Of a stretch of 33,248 nucleotides of DNA, positions 25,912 to 33,248 are shown in pieces. The number at the start of each line of letters is the position of its first letter. Position 1 is the first letter of the stretch. Origin of the DNA: JAZKFT01 sp043760535 (GTDB lineage Bacteria > Bacteroidota > Bacteroidia > Chitinophagales > Chitinophagaceae); assembly GCA_043760535.1 (NCBI GenBank), contig JAYUOV010000216.1:1-33248 (forward strand), in the 5' to 3' direction. The notes beneath the pieces are model-generated. The model saw nothing but the letters and a program-made list of their open reading frames with translations. It was not told the origin of the DNA and made no database searches. The position numbers and the translations under genes are program-made.

Positions 25912-27291
25912 TTAAAGTTGATCGTTTTCTTTACGATGCTCCTGTTGCTTTGTAAATTCTTCCACACTCAGGATTTCGTCATTGTACTGCACCATTGTTT
26001 CGGCCAAGCTAAACAGTTTGTCGGTAGCTATTTGGTTGTAGGTATTCTCTACAAATTTTTGGTCTTTGGTCATTTTATCTATGTAGGTATCTAGCCAAGG
26101 CATGTCTTCTGCATTACCCTGCCCGCCCATATAGCCCATCATTTGGTGTTTGGCAAACATCCTAATTTCGTCAGGCGCTACTTCTATTTTAGCTTCTTTA
26201 ATAATGGTATCGCTAATCAGCGTCCATTTTAAAGATTTTTTAAAAGAAGGCCAGCCCGTTTCTATTTCCTCATCGGTTTTTGGTTCTTTCTCCGTTTGCT
26301 TTTGCCAGCGTTTTAAAAATGTTTCTGGCAGTTCTATGTTTGTATTATCCATCAGATAGTTATAAATCTGGTCATCCACCTGTCCACGATCCTGGCTGGC
26401 GTAATAAGCTTCTATATCTTCTTTAATGGCGTTGCGAAATTCAGCCTCGGTACCAATGGCTTTGCCCACATATACCTGGTTAAAAAATTCCTCGTTCAGC
26501 TCCCTGTTTTCTACAAGGCCTATTTTGGTAATAACTACGCTGAAAGATTTGCCGGCATCATTTGCCGTAATCCCAAGATCATTTAAAATAAACTCCAGTT
26601 CTTTTTCTTCAAAAGCTTCGCTGAGCTTAACGGTAATAGCATCTTCATTTTTAAGCCCTATTAATTGCGGACGAACCACTTCGCTAAAATAACTAACAGG
26701 GATGCTATTATCTTTTGTAATGCCATCTGCTACTATATTACCATCGGCATCCAGTTCTGTAAAGATTAGGTTAAGCAAATGCTTGTCGCTGTCCACAGTT
26801 TCCGGCTCTGTTATGTTTCCAAGGCGGGCTTGCAGGCGGGTCACTTCTTCGTCTATCATAGCATCGGTAACGGCCACTTTGTGCCGTTTAATGCTGGCTT
26901 TAGAAAGGTCGGTAATGGCAAAAGATGGTTTCAAGCCTATTTCAAAACTAAAATGTAGGTCTTTTGGTTCGTTCATATCCAGCTGCTTCATGGTATCAAA
27001 ATTCTCGTCGGTGGGCAGTGGCTGAGCAAATATTTCGGGGTTTTCTTGTGTTAGGTAGGCGTTTATTTCTTTCTCTACCATTTTTAATATTTCGTCGCTA
27101 AAAATGCTGGCTCCGTACATTTTTTTAATTAGACCCAATGGCACCTGCCCCGGCCTAAAACCTTGCATCTTTACCTGTTTAGAATAGGTTTTGAGCGACT
27201 TTTCGAACGACGGATAGTAGTCTTCCTTAGTTAACTGCACAGTTATTTTATCAATAAGTGGCGCAGTGTTGTTCCTTGTAATTGTAGGCAT
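25912..27291 (-). CDS. tig: Trigger factor
   Basis: Ribosome-bound chaperone that receives nascent chains at the exit tunnel. The start is ATG at 27291 (459 residues): MPTITRNNTAPLIDKITVQL begins the ribosome-binding domain, and the signature GFRPGQVPLGLIKKMYG lies near residue 45, matching the FRxGxxP ribosome-binding loop. The C-terminal chaperone arms are helical and charged (QDRGQVDDQIYNYLMDN). The middle FKBP-type domain is divergent, as usual in this phylum. The frame stays open 37 codons upstream to 27402, but that stretch is the non-coding repeat leader. It converges with the heme operon. Confidence 0.93.
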   Translation of the reverse strand: MPTITRNNTAPLIDKITVQLTKEDYYPSFEKSLKTYSKQVKMQGFRPGQVPLGLIKKMYGASIFSDEILKMVEKEINAYLTQENPEIFAQPLPTDENFDTMKQLDMNEPKDLHFSFEIGLKPSFAITDLSKASIKRHKVAVTDAMIDEEVTRLQARLGNITEPETVDSDKHLLNLIFTELDADGNIVADGITKDNSIPVSYFSEVVRPQLIGLKNEDAITVKLSEAFEEKELEFILNDLGITANDAGKSFSVVITKIGLVENRELNEEFFNQVYVGKAIGTEAEFRNAIKEDIEAYYASQDRGQVDDQIYNYLMDNTNIELPETFLKRWQKQTEKEPKTDEEIETGWPSFKKSLKWTLISDTIIKEAKIEVAPDEIRMFAKHQMMGYMGGQGNAEDMPWLDTYIDKMTKDQKFVENTYNQIATDKLFSLAETMVQYNDEILSVEEFTKQQEHRKENDQL

Positions 27292-27385
27292 AAATGATTT
27301 TTGATTTGTGATTTTGGATTTATGATTTGTAATAAATCCTCCTTTGCAAATTGCTAACTGAAAAATTGCCAAATGCAATAGGGGC
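27292..27385. repeat. Low-complexity repeat leader before the trigger factor gene
   Basis: Variants of the word ATTTGTGATTT / GGATTTATGATTTG repeat at 27297-27333. These are followed by a CAAATTGCTAACTG / AAATTGCCAAATG segment that shares TGCTAACTG with the signal-peptide repeat at 11777-11804. It reads as an intergenic word repeat rather than coding. Confidence 0.5.
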
Positions 27386-27421
27386 GGCAAAAGTAAGTGC
27401 AATCAATTCTTTGGGCAAATT

Positions 27422-27453
27422 AAAAAGCCCCTGAGTAAAACTCAAGGGCTTTT
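27422..27453 (-). terminator. Terminator of the tRNA-Leu gene
   Basis: AAAAGCCC and TGAG pair with CTCA and GGGCTTTT with one mismatch, giving a stem of about 13 bp with a short A-rich loop. On the minus strand the hairpin is followed by TTTTTAATTT. It lies 6 bases beyond the tRNA 3' end. Confidence 0.85.
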
Positions 27454-27458
27454 AAGTG

Positions 27459-27540
27459 TCCGGGCGGAGGGACTCGAACCCCCATGCCTCACGGCGCCAG
27501 ATCCTAAGTCTGGTACGTCTACCAATTTCGCCACGCCCGG
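27459..27540 (-). tRNA. tRNA-Leu, anticodon UAG
   Basis: The 82-base gene folds as a class II tRNA. Acceptor CCGGGCG pairs with CGCCCGG, followed by discriminator A. The D-arm contains AATTGGTAGA. The anticodon stem CCAGA/TCTGG encloses loop CTTAGGA, whose anticodon is TAG. A long variable arm GCC/GGC follows, then T-arm GGGGG-TTCGAGT-CCCTC. CCA is not encoded. It reads CUN leucine codons and has its own terminator. Confidence 0.95.
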
Positions 27541-27702
27541 CAAGGTGGCAAAAATAGGGGTTGGGTTTAAAATAATGGAAATGATTTTTTAAAAGTTTGG
27601 AGAATATGGAAAAGAAACACCAAAATGCTCTGTGTAAGGCAAGTGATTTGCAGCAACTACAATTTGTTTAAAACACCGGCCTCATCTGTACGAACATGTT
27701 CT

Positions 27703-27921
27703 TTATGTTTTGATTTTTTGTTTACCAATTGTAAAAAAAAGAATAGCTCCCATTAGCGGAATAAAAATAATAGTTAACGACCAAACCAGTTTCAAAGTGT
27801 TATCCATAGTGGTATTTCGTAAAAGGCTAATCATGGCTAAAACTATTAGCCCCAAACTAAAAAGGCTAAAAATTATCCAAACCATAAGGCTGATATCTGG
27901 TACTAATAATTGCATAAGCAT
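27703..27921 (-). CDS. Small PLDc_N-type membrane protein
   Basis: The 72-residue protein has two hydrophobic segments, about residues 9-33 (ISLMVWIIFSLFSLGLIVLA) and 46-66 (LVWSLTIIFIPLMGAILFFT). The second, with the preceding LKLVWSLTIIFIPLMG, is the PLDc_N pattern (phospholipase D-nuclease N-terminal domain), which occurs alone as a small membrane protein in Bacteroidota. No catalytic domain follows. Function is unknown; it may be part of a membrane complex. It lies between the tRNA-Leu and the RNase HII gene, in its own orientation unit. Confidence 0.7.
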   Translation of the reverse strand: MLMQLLVPDISLMVWIIFSLFSLGLIVLAMISLLRNTTMDNTLKLVWSLTIIFIPLMGAILFFTIGKQKIKT

Positions 27922-28209
27922 TGGTTTTATCTTGGGTAAAATACTTCTGGTTCTTTATTGTAATGCTGTGATTGGTATAAAAGCGTGTTTTGAAAAAACC
28001 TTGATTCTTTGTCACTCCCGTCTCATCTGTTTGTAAATATCGGAGCAATAATTTTTCGTCTTGCTAACCAATTTCTTTCAGGTAAGCTTTTTGCAAAAAA
28101 TAATGTTCAATACTCAAAGCACAATTTTACACCCAACAATAACAACTGGTTAAACGTATTTGAAAATGAAACCTTGGCACTTGAAACCTTCCACCCTAAA
28201 CCCTACACC
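27922..28209. other. Intergenic region with repeat words
   Basis: No gene was recognised. AACCTTGATTCTTT at 27997-28010 is the exact reverse complement of a 14-base word at 30728-30741. The right third holds the C/A-rich repeat at 28167-28230. Confidence 0.45.
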
Positions 28210-28230
28210 TTATACCCTACTACCCCCTAT
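28167..28230 (-). repeat. GGGTATA/GGGTTT word repeat reaching into rnhB
   Basis: On the minus strand the words GTAGGGTATAAGG and TAGGGTTTAGGG follow one another, the same vocabulary as at 11640-11697. The repeat supplies the last residues (GGSRV) and the stop codon of RNase HII. Confidence 0.55.
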
Positions 28231-28797
28231 TTTAAAACTCTTTCGGTGGTGCTCGCAAATACCAAATTGTTCTATGGCCTTACGGTGTAATAAGGTGCCG
28301 TAGCCTTTGTTGTAAGCCCAATGGTACTGTGGAAATTTTTGATGCAGACTCAGCATATAATCGTCCCGGTAGGTTTTGGCCAAAATGCTGGCTGCTGCAA
28401 TACTGGCAAAAATGCCGTCGCCTTTAATAAAGCATTGATGAACTATAAAAGGATATGGCTTAAATCGGTTACCATCTATCAGTAATAATTCGGGTTTTAA
28501 TTCTAAATCGTCCACGGCTTGGTGCATGGCCTGGAAACTGGCCTGTAAAATATTAATCTCATCTATAACCTTATGGCTAACCTGTGCTACAGCCCAGGCA
28601 GTAGCTGCTGCTTCTATTATAGGGCGCAGCTTGTAGCGATCTTTTTCTTTCAGTTGTTTGCTATCGTTAAGCAATGGATGAAAAAAATCTTTGGGTAAAA
28701 TAACCGCAGCTGCAAATACAGGCCCGGCATAGCAGCCGCGGCCAGCTTCGTCTATACCCGCTTCTATAAGTTGTGGATGGTAAAAGTGCTGCAACAT
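28210..28797 (-). CDS. rnhB: Ribonuclease HII
   Basis: Endonuclease that removes RNA from RNA-DNA hybrids and single ribonucleotides from DNA. The 195-residue protein shows IEAGIDEAGRGCYAGPVFAA with the Asp and Glu of the metal site, LNDSKQLKEKDRYKLR, LLIDGNRF and SIAAASILAKTYRDDYMLSL, all conserved in type 2 RNase H. The end HHRKSFKI matches the family, but the last five residues (GGSRV) come from the intergenic word repeat. It diverges from the heme A synthase gene with 96 bases between them. Confidence 0.95.
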   Translation of the reverse strand: MLQHFYHPQLIEAGIDEAGRGCYAGPVFAAAVILPKDFFHPLLNDSKQLKEKDRYKLRPIIEAAATAWAVAQVSHKVIDEINILQASFQAMHQAVDDLELKPELLLIDGNRFKPYPFIVHQCFIKGDGIFASIAAASILAKTYRDDYMLSLHQKFPQYHWAYNKGYGTLLHRKAIEQFGICEHHRKSFKIGGSRV

Positions 28798-28862
28798 GTG
28801 TTATAGTTTAAAAAATAAAAGTCTATGTTCTAAACAAAACCATCACAAAAGGTTACCAACAT

Positions 28863-28870
28863 TACCTTTG
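28863..28870 (+). promoter_or_regulatory. -7 element of the heme A synthase gene
   Basis: TACCTTTG matches TAnnTTTG exactly and ends 23 bases before the ATG at 28894, implying a leader of about 17 bases. A -33 box was not evident. Confidence 0.55.
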
Positions 28871-28893
28871 TGGCCTTATAGAAATAGCTATTT

Positions 28894-29979
28894 ATGGAAA
28901 CAGTATTGCTTGATGGGCAAAGCAAAAATAACAAGGCCGTAGCCTTGTGGTTATTAATAGGTGTAGGTATGACCGTAATACAAATTTTGCTAGGCGGCAT
29001 TACCCGCCTTACCGGCAGCGGCCTCTCTATTACCGAGTGGAATGTGGTTACAGGCACCCTGCCACCCATGGGCGAAGGGCAGTGGCAAGCAGAATTTGGA
29101 AAGTACCAGCAAACGCCGCAATACCAGTGGCTCAATTCCGATTTTAGCCTCGGCGATTTTAAGTTTATTTTTTTTTGGGAGTGGTTTCACCGCCTGTGGG
29201 CCAGGTTAATAGGGGTGGTGTTTGCCCTTGGCTTTGTATATTTTTTTATTACTAAAAAGTTTAAAAAGGAAATGGTGAAGCCACTCATCATTCTTTTTAT
29301 ACTCGGTGCTTTGCAAGGTGCTATTGGCTGGATAATGGTGGCAAGCGGCCTTGATGGCGATGCGGTGTACGTAAAGCCCACAAGGCTGGCAATGCACTTT
29401 ACTTTTGCCTTGTTTTTACTGGCTTATACTTTTTGGTTTGCTTTGCAATTATTGGTGCCTAAAAAACAATTGGCCGGTAACGCTTCGTTACAAAAAATAA
29501 ATATTGGCATCTCTGTTATTTTGGTTTTACAGTTGCTTTATGGTGCATTAATGGCTGGCCATAAAGCGGCTACGGCTGCACCCACTTGGCCTAGCATTAA
29601 TGGGCAATCCATGCCTATAGGTTTGTACAAAAACAACGATGGGCTGCTCAACTTTATCAACAATAAAATAATGGTGCATTTTATGCATCGTGGCATGGCC
29701 TATCTGCTTGTGGTATTAGTTATCTGGTGGAGCATTAAAGCGTTTAAAACCGGTAGTACTACTTTTTTTAATAAAACAAAATGGCTTCCCCTAAGCCTTA
29801 TTTTTTTACAGTTGCTACTCGGTATTGGCAGCGTACTTACCAGTACTGGCATAGTGCCTAACCACTGGGGTGCTTTTGAATGGATGGCACAATTACATCA
29901 GTTTACCGGCATGTTATTTTTGTTGGCCATGATATGGATGTTGTTTATTAACAGGGCTTTAAAACAGGCAGTTTTATAA
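28894..29979 (+). CDS. ctaA: Heme A synthase (COX15/CtaA family)
   Basis: Inner-membrane enzyme that oxidises heme O to heme A for cytochrome oxidase. The 361-residue length and pattern match the Bacteroidota and alphaproteobacterial COX15 type. About eight hydrophobic helices are seen, with GGITRLTGSGLSITEW in the first loop, FIFFWEWFHRLWARLIG (conserved His), MHFTFALFLLAY, GALMAGHKAATAAPTWPSIN, MVHFMHRGMAYL (two His) and LHQFTGMLFLLA (His). These histidines are the heme ligands. It stands alone with its own promoter; ctaB (heme O synthase) is not in the window. It depends on protoheme from a pathway in which the local hemJ copy is broken. Confidence 0.95.
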   Translation: METVLLDGQSKNNKAVALWLLIGVGMTVIQILLGGITRLTGSGLSITEWNVVTGTLPPMGEGQWQAEFGKYQQTPQYQWLNSDFSLGDFKFIFFWEWFHRLWARLIGVVFALGFVYFFITKKFKKEMVKPLIILFILGALQGAIGWIMVASGLDGDAVYVKPTRLAMHFTFALFLLAYTFWFALQLLVPKKQLAGNASLQKINIGISVILVLQLLYGALMAGHKAATAAPTWPSINGQSMPIGLYKNNDGLLNFINNKIMVHFMHRGMAYLLVVLVIWWSIKAFKTGSTTFFNKTKWLPLSLIFLQLLLGIGSVLTSTGIVPNHWGAFEWMAQLHQFTGMLFLLAMIWMLFINRALKQAVL

Positions 29980-30019
29980 TGATGGGTTTTGTGCTACCTT
30001 AAAACAATAAACCTATTTT

Positions 30020-30729
30020 ATGTTGCGAACATTTGTTAGCGACCTGACGAAAAAAACCTTTTCGCTTTCGGAGAGAATTTCCTGCCGTTACATCCGCTCT
30101 AATGTGATGTAAGAGATAAAAAGGGTGTACCGGATTTTAAAGAGGAGGGTGCCATATCGCTCAACGAACTGAACCAATACCGGTATCGGTTTATCCAAAA
30201 AAAACTATCTATAGGAATAGGAGATCTCACTTCGTTAGAAAAAGGTGTTCTGAAAAATTTGGAGTCGGGCGGCACACTATCCAATAAATTACTGCAAGAC
30301 GAAAGCAAGGGCGATTTTACTTTTTACCAGCGTATTGCCGACAAAATTGCCACATTCGGCGGTAGCTGGATTTTTATTCTTTCCTTTCTATTTTTTATAC
30401 TACTATGGATTTGTATCAATATTTTTTTATTGACAAAAAAGTCATTTGACCCATCCCCATTTATACTGCTGAACCTAATGCTAAGCTGCCTTGCCGCACT
30501 ACAGGCACCTGTAATTATGATGAGCCAAAACCGCCAAGAAGAAAAGGATAGAGAAAAAAGCCGCAACGATTATATGATTAACCTTAAAAGCGAATTGGAG
30601 ATCAGAATGCTGCACGAAAAGATGGATCACCTGATTATGAATCAGCAATCGGAGATACTTGAAATACAACAGGTGCAGGTGGATATGATGAAAAAAATAA
30701 CGAGAAAGATAGAGCGTTTTAAGAATTAA
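30020..30729 (+). pseudogene. Disrupted DUF1003 membrane protein gene
   Basis: The frame from the ATG at 30020 gives MLRTFVSDLTKKTFSLSERI and RYIRSNVM, then TAA at 30110-30112 (likely former CAA). After loss of one A in the A-run 30118-30122 the next frame continues with VPDFKEEGAISLNELNQYRY, as in Bacteroidota DUF1003 proteins of about 235 residues. The rest is intact to 30729: FGGSWIFILSFLFFILLWIC (membrane), NLMLSCLAALQAPVIMMSQN and the coiled MLHEKMDHLI end. An ORF of 156 residues from a TTG at 30259 keeps the membrane domain and might still be made. The function of the family is unknown. Confidence 0.72.
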
Positions 30730-30745
30730 AGAATCAAGGTTCAAG
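30724..30745 (+). repeat. Intergenic word repeat after the DUF1003 gene
   Basis: AAAGAATCAAGGTT at 30728-30741, followed by a CAAGAACCAAGAA word, matches the minus strand at 27997-28010 over 14 bases. It overlaps the stop codon region of the DUF1003 gene. Confidence 0.4.
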
Positions 30746-30827
30746 AACCAAGAAATAGGGATATTTATAGTTGATAATATTTGCCTTTTGAACCTCGAAG
30801 CTTAAAACCTGAATTTTTGAAAAAGCC

Positions 30828-33047
30828 ATGAAAAAATACCTGATAGGATTTTACTACTCTTTGCCAGTGCAGTTACTGCTGCTGCACTTTCGTAAATACC
30901 AGATACTGCTTCTTTTTTGGTATATTTTATTTGCTGTGGTAAACGGTACTTTTATGGTGCGTTTTGGGGTAAATAATCTGTACATGTCTCCGGAGTATCT
31001 TGGTAATGTAAATGCACTTAGCACGGCCATGGTAGGCATGTCTATAGCCGTGTTTTTTATGAGTTGGAATATTACCACATTTATACTACACAGCAAGCAC
31101 ATGCAGTTTTTGGCTACTACGTCTCAGCCCTTTTTAAAATACTGCATTAACAATGCCACGCTGCCTTTAATTTTTCTTATTTTTTATGCATTTAAAACCA
31201 TTTCATTTCAATATTCCCAAGAGCTTTTTTCGGTAGGCGAACTGTTGTTTTTTGTAGCTGGTTTTTTATGTGGTTTTATATTGGCACTGGCTGTAGCTTT
31301 TGGCTATTTTTTTGGGGCTGATAAAACCATTTACCGTTTTTTATCACCTGCTGTAAAAAAAGAATTGATTAAACATAAGGCCAGATATGAAAATGGCTAT
31401 GCAAAAAAATGGAAGTATTACCTGCGAATAGACTGGTACCTGAGTGCCACATTTAAACTACGCAAACCACGGGATGTGCAGCACTACACACAGGATTTTA
31501 TAGACCGTATTTTTAAGCAGCACCACATAGCAGCCATCATCTCTATTATCATTGCATTTGCATCGCTGATAACGGTTGGTTTTTTTCTCGACAATAAATT
31601 TTTTCAGCTTCCAGCGGCAGCAAGCATCACCGTTTTTTTTGCTATTCTTATAGCTGTAGCAGGCGCCTTTTCGTATTTTTTAAAGGCATGGGCGCTACCT
31701 TTTGTACTGGCTCTTTTTTTATTGCTCAATTTATTGTATCAAAACGATGTGATAGACCCAAGAAACAAAGCGTATGGCCTTAATTACGATAACAAAACCG
31801 AACGCCCAAAGTATAGCAGGGAAGCCCTTTGGCAGCAAAGTTCTGCCGAAAATATGCGGATGGATTCTTTGCAATTTATTGGTATTCTAAACCGCTGGAA
31901 ACAAAAGCAAACCCAACAACAGCCTGTAATGTACATTATTAGTACTAGTGGCGGCGGCACCAGGGCTGCTACTTTTACAATGAATGTACTGCAGCGTTTA
32001 GATAGCATAACCCGTGGCGGGCTTATGCCACAAGCAGCACTTATTACAGGTGCTTCGGGCGGTATGATAGGGGCTACTTATTTTCGGGAATTGTACGCTC
32101 AAAAAATAGCTGGCAAAAACATGGTACTCCACAATGAATCTTATATAGACGATATTTCTAGCGATCTGCTAAATCCTCTTTTTTCATCATTTGTAGCAAG
32201 AGATTTAATAGCCCCGGCACAGCACTTTACCTTAGGCGGCCACAAGTATATTAAAGACCGTGGTTATGCTTTTGAAGAAAAACTAAACTCCAATACACAC
32301 GGCCTGCTTAATAAACAATTAAAAGACTACGCAGCAGCAGAAAATGCAGCAACCATACCACTAGTATTTTTTAATTCGGTTATTACAAGAGATGGCCGCA
32401 GAATGACCATTAGTACACAGCCTGCACGGTTTATGATGCGGCAAATGTTCGACACGGCAAGGCTCTCTGCAGCAGATCCCGATGGGGTGGATTTTGTATC
32501 TTATTTTGCCCAGCAAGAGCCAGGCAATATTCGTATACTTACAGCCCTGCGTATGAACGCTACCTTTCCATACGTGCTACCGAATGTATGGCTGCCTACC
32601 GATCCGGTAGTAGATGTAATGGATGCCGGATTTAGAGACAATACTGGCCTTGAAACTGCCATGCGATTTATGTTTGTGTTCCGTACATGGTTAAAAGATA
32701 ACTGTAGCAAAGTAGTACTGATACAGATAAGAGATAAAAAGCAGGGCGGCTGGGATAACATACTGGATTCGAGAAACATAGCAGACCTGCTTACAAAGCC
32801 TGCCTTGCTTACGCAGCATAACCTTTTTCGTTTTCAGGAATATGCACAACACGAAGAGCTGGATTATGTACAACACATATTTGGCGACCAGTTTCATCGT
32901 GTGGTTTTTGAGTACCAGCCATTTAATAAAGCTGCTGCAGCCACACTTAGCTTCCATCTTTCCCAACTAGAAAAAATGGATATTAAAGCATCTTTAAACG
33001 AAGCCGCAAATACAACATCATTTAATAAAATAAGCTTGTTAAAATAA
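30828..33047 (+). CDS. Membrane-anchored patatin-like phospholipase
   Basis: The 739-residue protein has an N-terminal membrane region of about 330 residues with roughly seven to eight hydrophobic helices (for example ILLLFWYILFAVVNGTF and LPFVLALFLLLNLLY). A C-terminal patatin-type hydrolase domain follows. The oxyanion box is IISTSGGGTRAA, the nucleophile is Ser410 in ITGASGGMIGATY (GxSGG), and the catalytic Asp is Asp599 in VMDAGFRDNTGLE. Patatin domains cleave acyl chains from phospholipids or other lipids with a Ser-Asp dyad. The membrane-fused form is less common than soluble patatins. The catalytic domain could face either side of the membrane. It begins 98 bases after the DUF1003 gene. 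Confidence 0.85.
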   Translation: MKKYLIGFYYSLPVQLLLLHFRKYQILLLFWYILFAVVNGTFMVRFGVNNLYMSPEYLGNVNALSTAMVGMSIAVFFMSWNITTFILHSKHMQFLATTSQPFLKYCINNATLPLIFLIFYAFKTISFQYSQELFSVGELLFFVAGFLCGFILALAVAFGYFFGADKTIYRFLSPAVKKELIKHKARYENGYAKKWKYYLRIDWYLSATFKLRKPRDVQHYTQDFIDRIFKQHHIAAIISIIIAFASLITVGFFLDNKFFQLPAAASITVFFAILIAVAGAFSYFLKAWALPFVLALFLLLNLLYQNDVIDPRNKAYGLNYDNKTERPKYSREALWQQSSAENMRMDSLQFIGILNRWKQKQTQQQPVMYIISTSGGGTRAATFTMNVLQRLDSITRGGLMPQAALITGASGGMIGATYFRELYAQKIAGKNMVLHNESYIDDISSDLLNPLFSSFVARDLIAPAQHFTLGGHKYIKDRGYAFEEKLNSNTHGLLNKQLKDYAAAENAATIPLVFFNSVITRDGRRMTISTQPARFMMRQMFDTARLSAADPDGVDFVSYFAQQEPGNIRILTALRMNATFPYVLPNVWLPTDPVVDVMDAGFRDNTGLETAMRFMFVFRTWLKDNCSKVVLIQIRDKKQGGWDNILDSRNIADLLTKPALLTQHNLFRFQEYAQHEELDYVQHIFGDQFHRVVFEYQPFNKAAAATLSFHLSQLEKMDIKASLNEAANTTSFNKISLLK

Positions 33048-33248
33048 TCTATTAGCGTTGGTAAAAAAAGTGCACCCCTGTTTATTTATTATACTCAAAT
33101 CCGCTTACTCTTCGCAGTTTTGATTGCGTAGTTTTTCTTTTTTTGCCTGCCCCGCCTGCCCCGATGAATATCGGTGGATTATTTCGGTGGAACCCAGCGA
33201 AAGCCGTGCCCTGATGGAGCGACATTGGCTAACGTTGTAAATCCCGTA
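33048..33248. repeat. Right-edge intergenic sequence with a tandem GCCTGCCCC word and hairpin
   Basis: GCCTGCCCC occurs twice in tandem near 33150, followed by CCGAT-GAAT-ATCGG, a 5-bp hairpin at 33161-33174. The last 70 bases are noticeably GC-richer than their surroundings and may be part of a dispersed repeat or of a gene beyond the window. No ORF is supported here. Confidence 0.35.

Noticed and set aside
27691..27700. GAACATGTTC palindrome as a LexA-like site
   Set aside because: Only 10 bp, downstream of the PLDc_N gene end rather than at a promoter, and expected by chance.
27866..28048. Minus-strand frame of 60 codons overlapping the PLDc_N gene
   Set aside because: It starts with TTG, shares sequence with an intergenic repeat word and overlaps the better supported small membrane protein.

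Overview
The window looks like a chromosomal segment of a Bacteroidota bacterium, most likely of the Chitinophagaceae type. The support is AT-rich DNA, starts without clear Shine-Dalgarno sequences, several TAnnTTTG-type promoter elements, an outer-membrane beta-barrel receptor with a TonB-type plug, a DUF2807 protein, a 7TM-like AraC regulator, an OmpA protein with a lineage-typical N-terminal domain, and intergenic word-like repeats common in this phylum. The family assignment is inference from gene content only.

Layout. 1-2.7 kb: end of a glycan or surface-polysaccharide type cluster (glycosyltransferase, SAM methyltransferase, FkbM methyltransferase). 2.7-10.5 kb: methionine-type aminotransferase, then a leftward unit (small secreted protein, DUF2807 protein, outer-membrane receptor), an AraC regulator and an OmpA-family protein. 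10.9-13.8 kb: housekeeping genes ksgA, a LolA-like carrier and pdxA. 14.2-17.2 kb: assimilatory nitrite reductase nirB-nirD. 17.3-20.6 kb: a MscS channel and korA without korB. 20.6-21.7 kb: a 1.1 kb gap holding a decayed IS66-type TnpA and a perfect palindrome. 21.7-25.8 kb: a heme operon hemA-hemC-hemE followed by a broken hemJ. 25.9-28.8 kb: trigger factor, tRNA-Leu(UAG), a small PLDc_N membrane protein and RNase HII. 28.9-33.0 kb: heme A synthase, a broken DUF1003 gene and a large membrane-anchored patatin-like phospholipase.

How the genes connect. HemA, HemC and HemE make uroporphyrinogen and then coproporphyrinogen. Uroporphyrinogen III is also the precursor of the siroheme that NirB needs, and COX15 uses heme O made from the end product. 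Two steps are conspicuous. hemD is missing between hemC and hemE. The reading frame of hemJ (protoporphyrinogen oxidase), directly after hemE, can be rebuilt almost end to end but carries two one-base deletions and four in-frame stops. A second gene 4 kb away (DUF1003) has the same kind of damage: one CAA-to-TAA-like stop and loss of one A from an A-run. These lesions, found by reading across frames, are the most interesting content of the window. I found no CRISPR array, prophage or intact mobile element.
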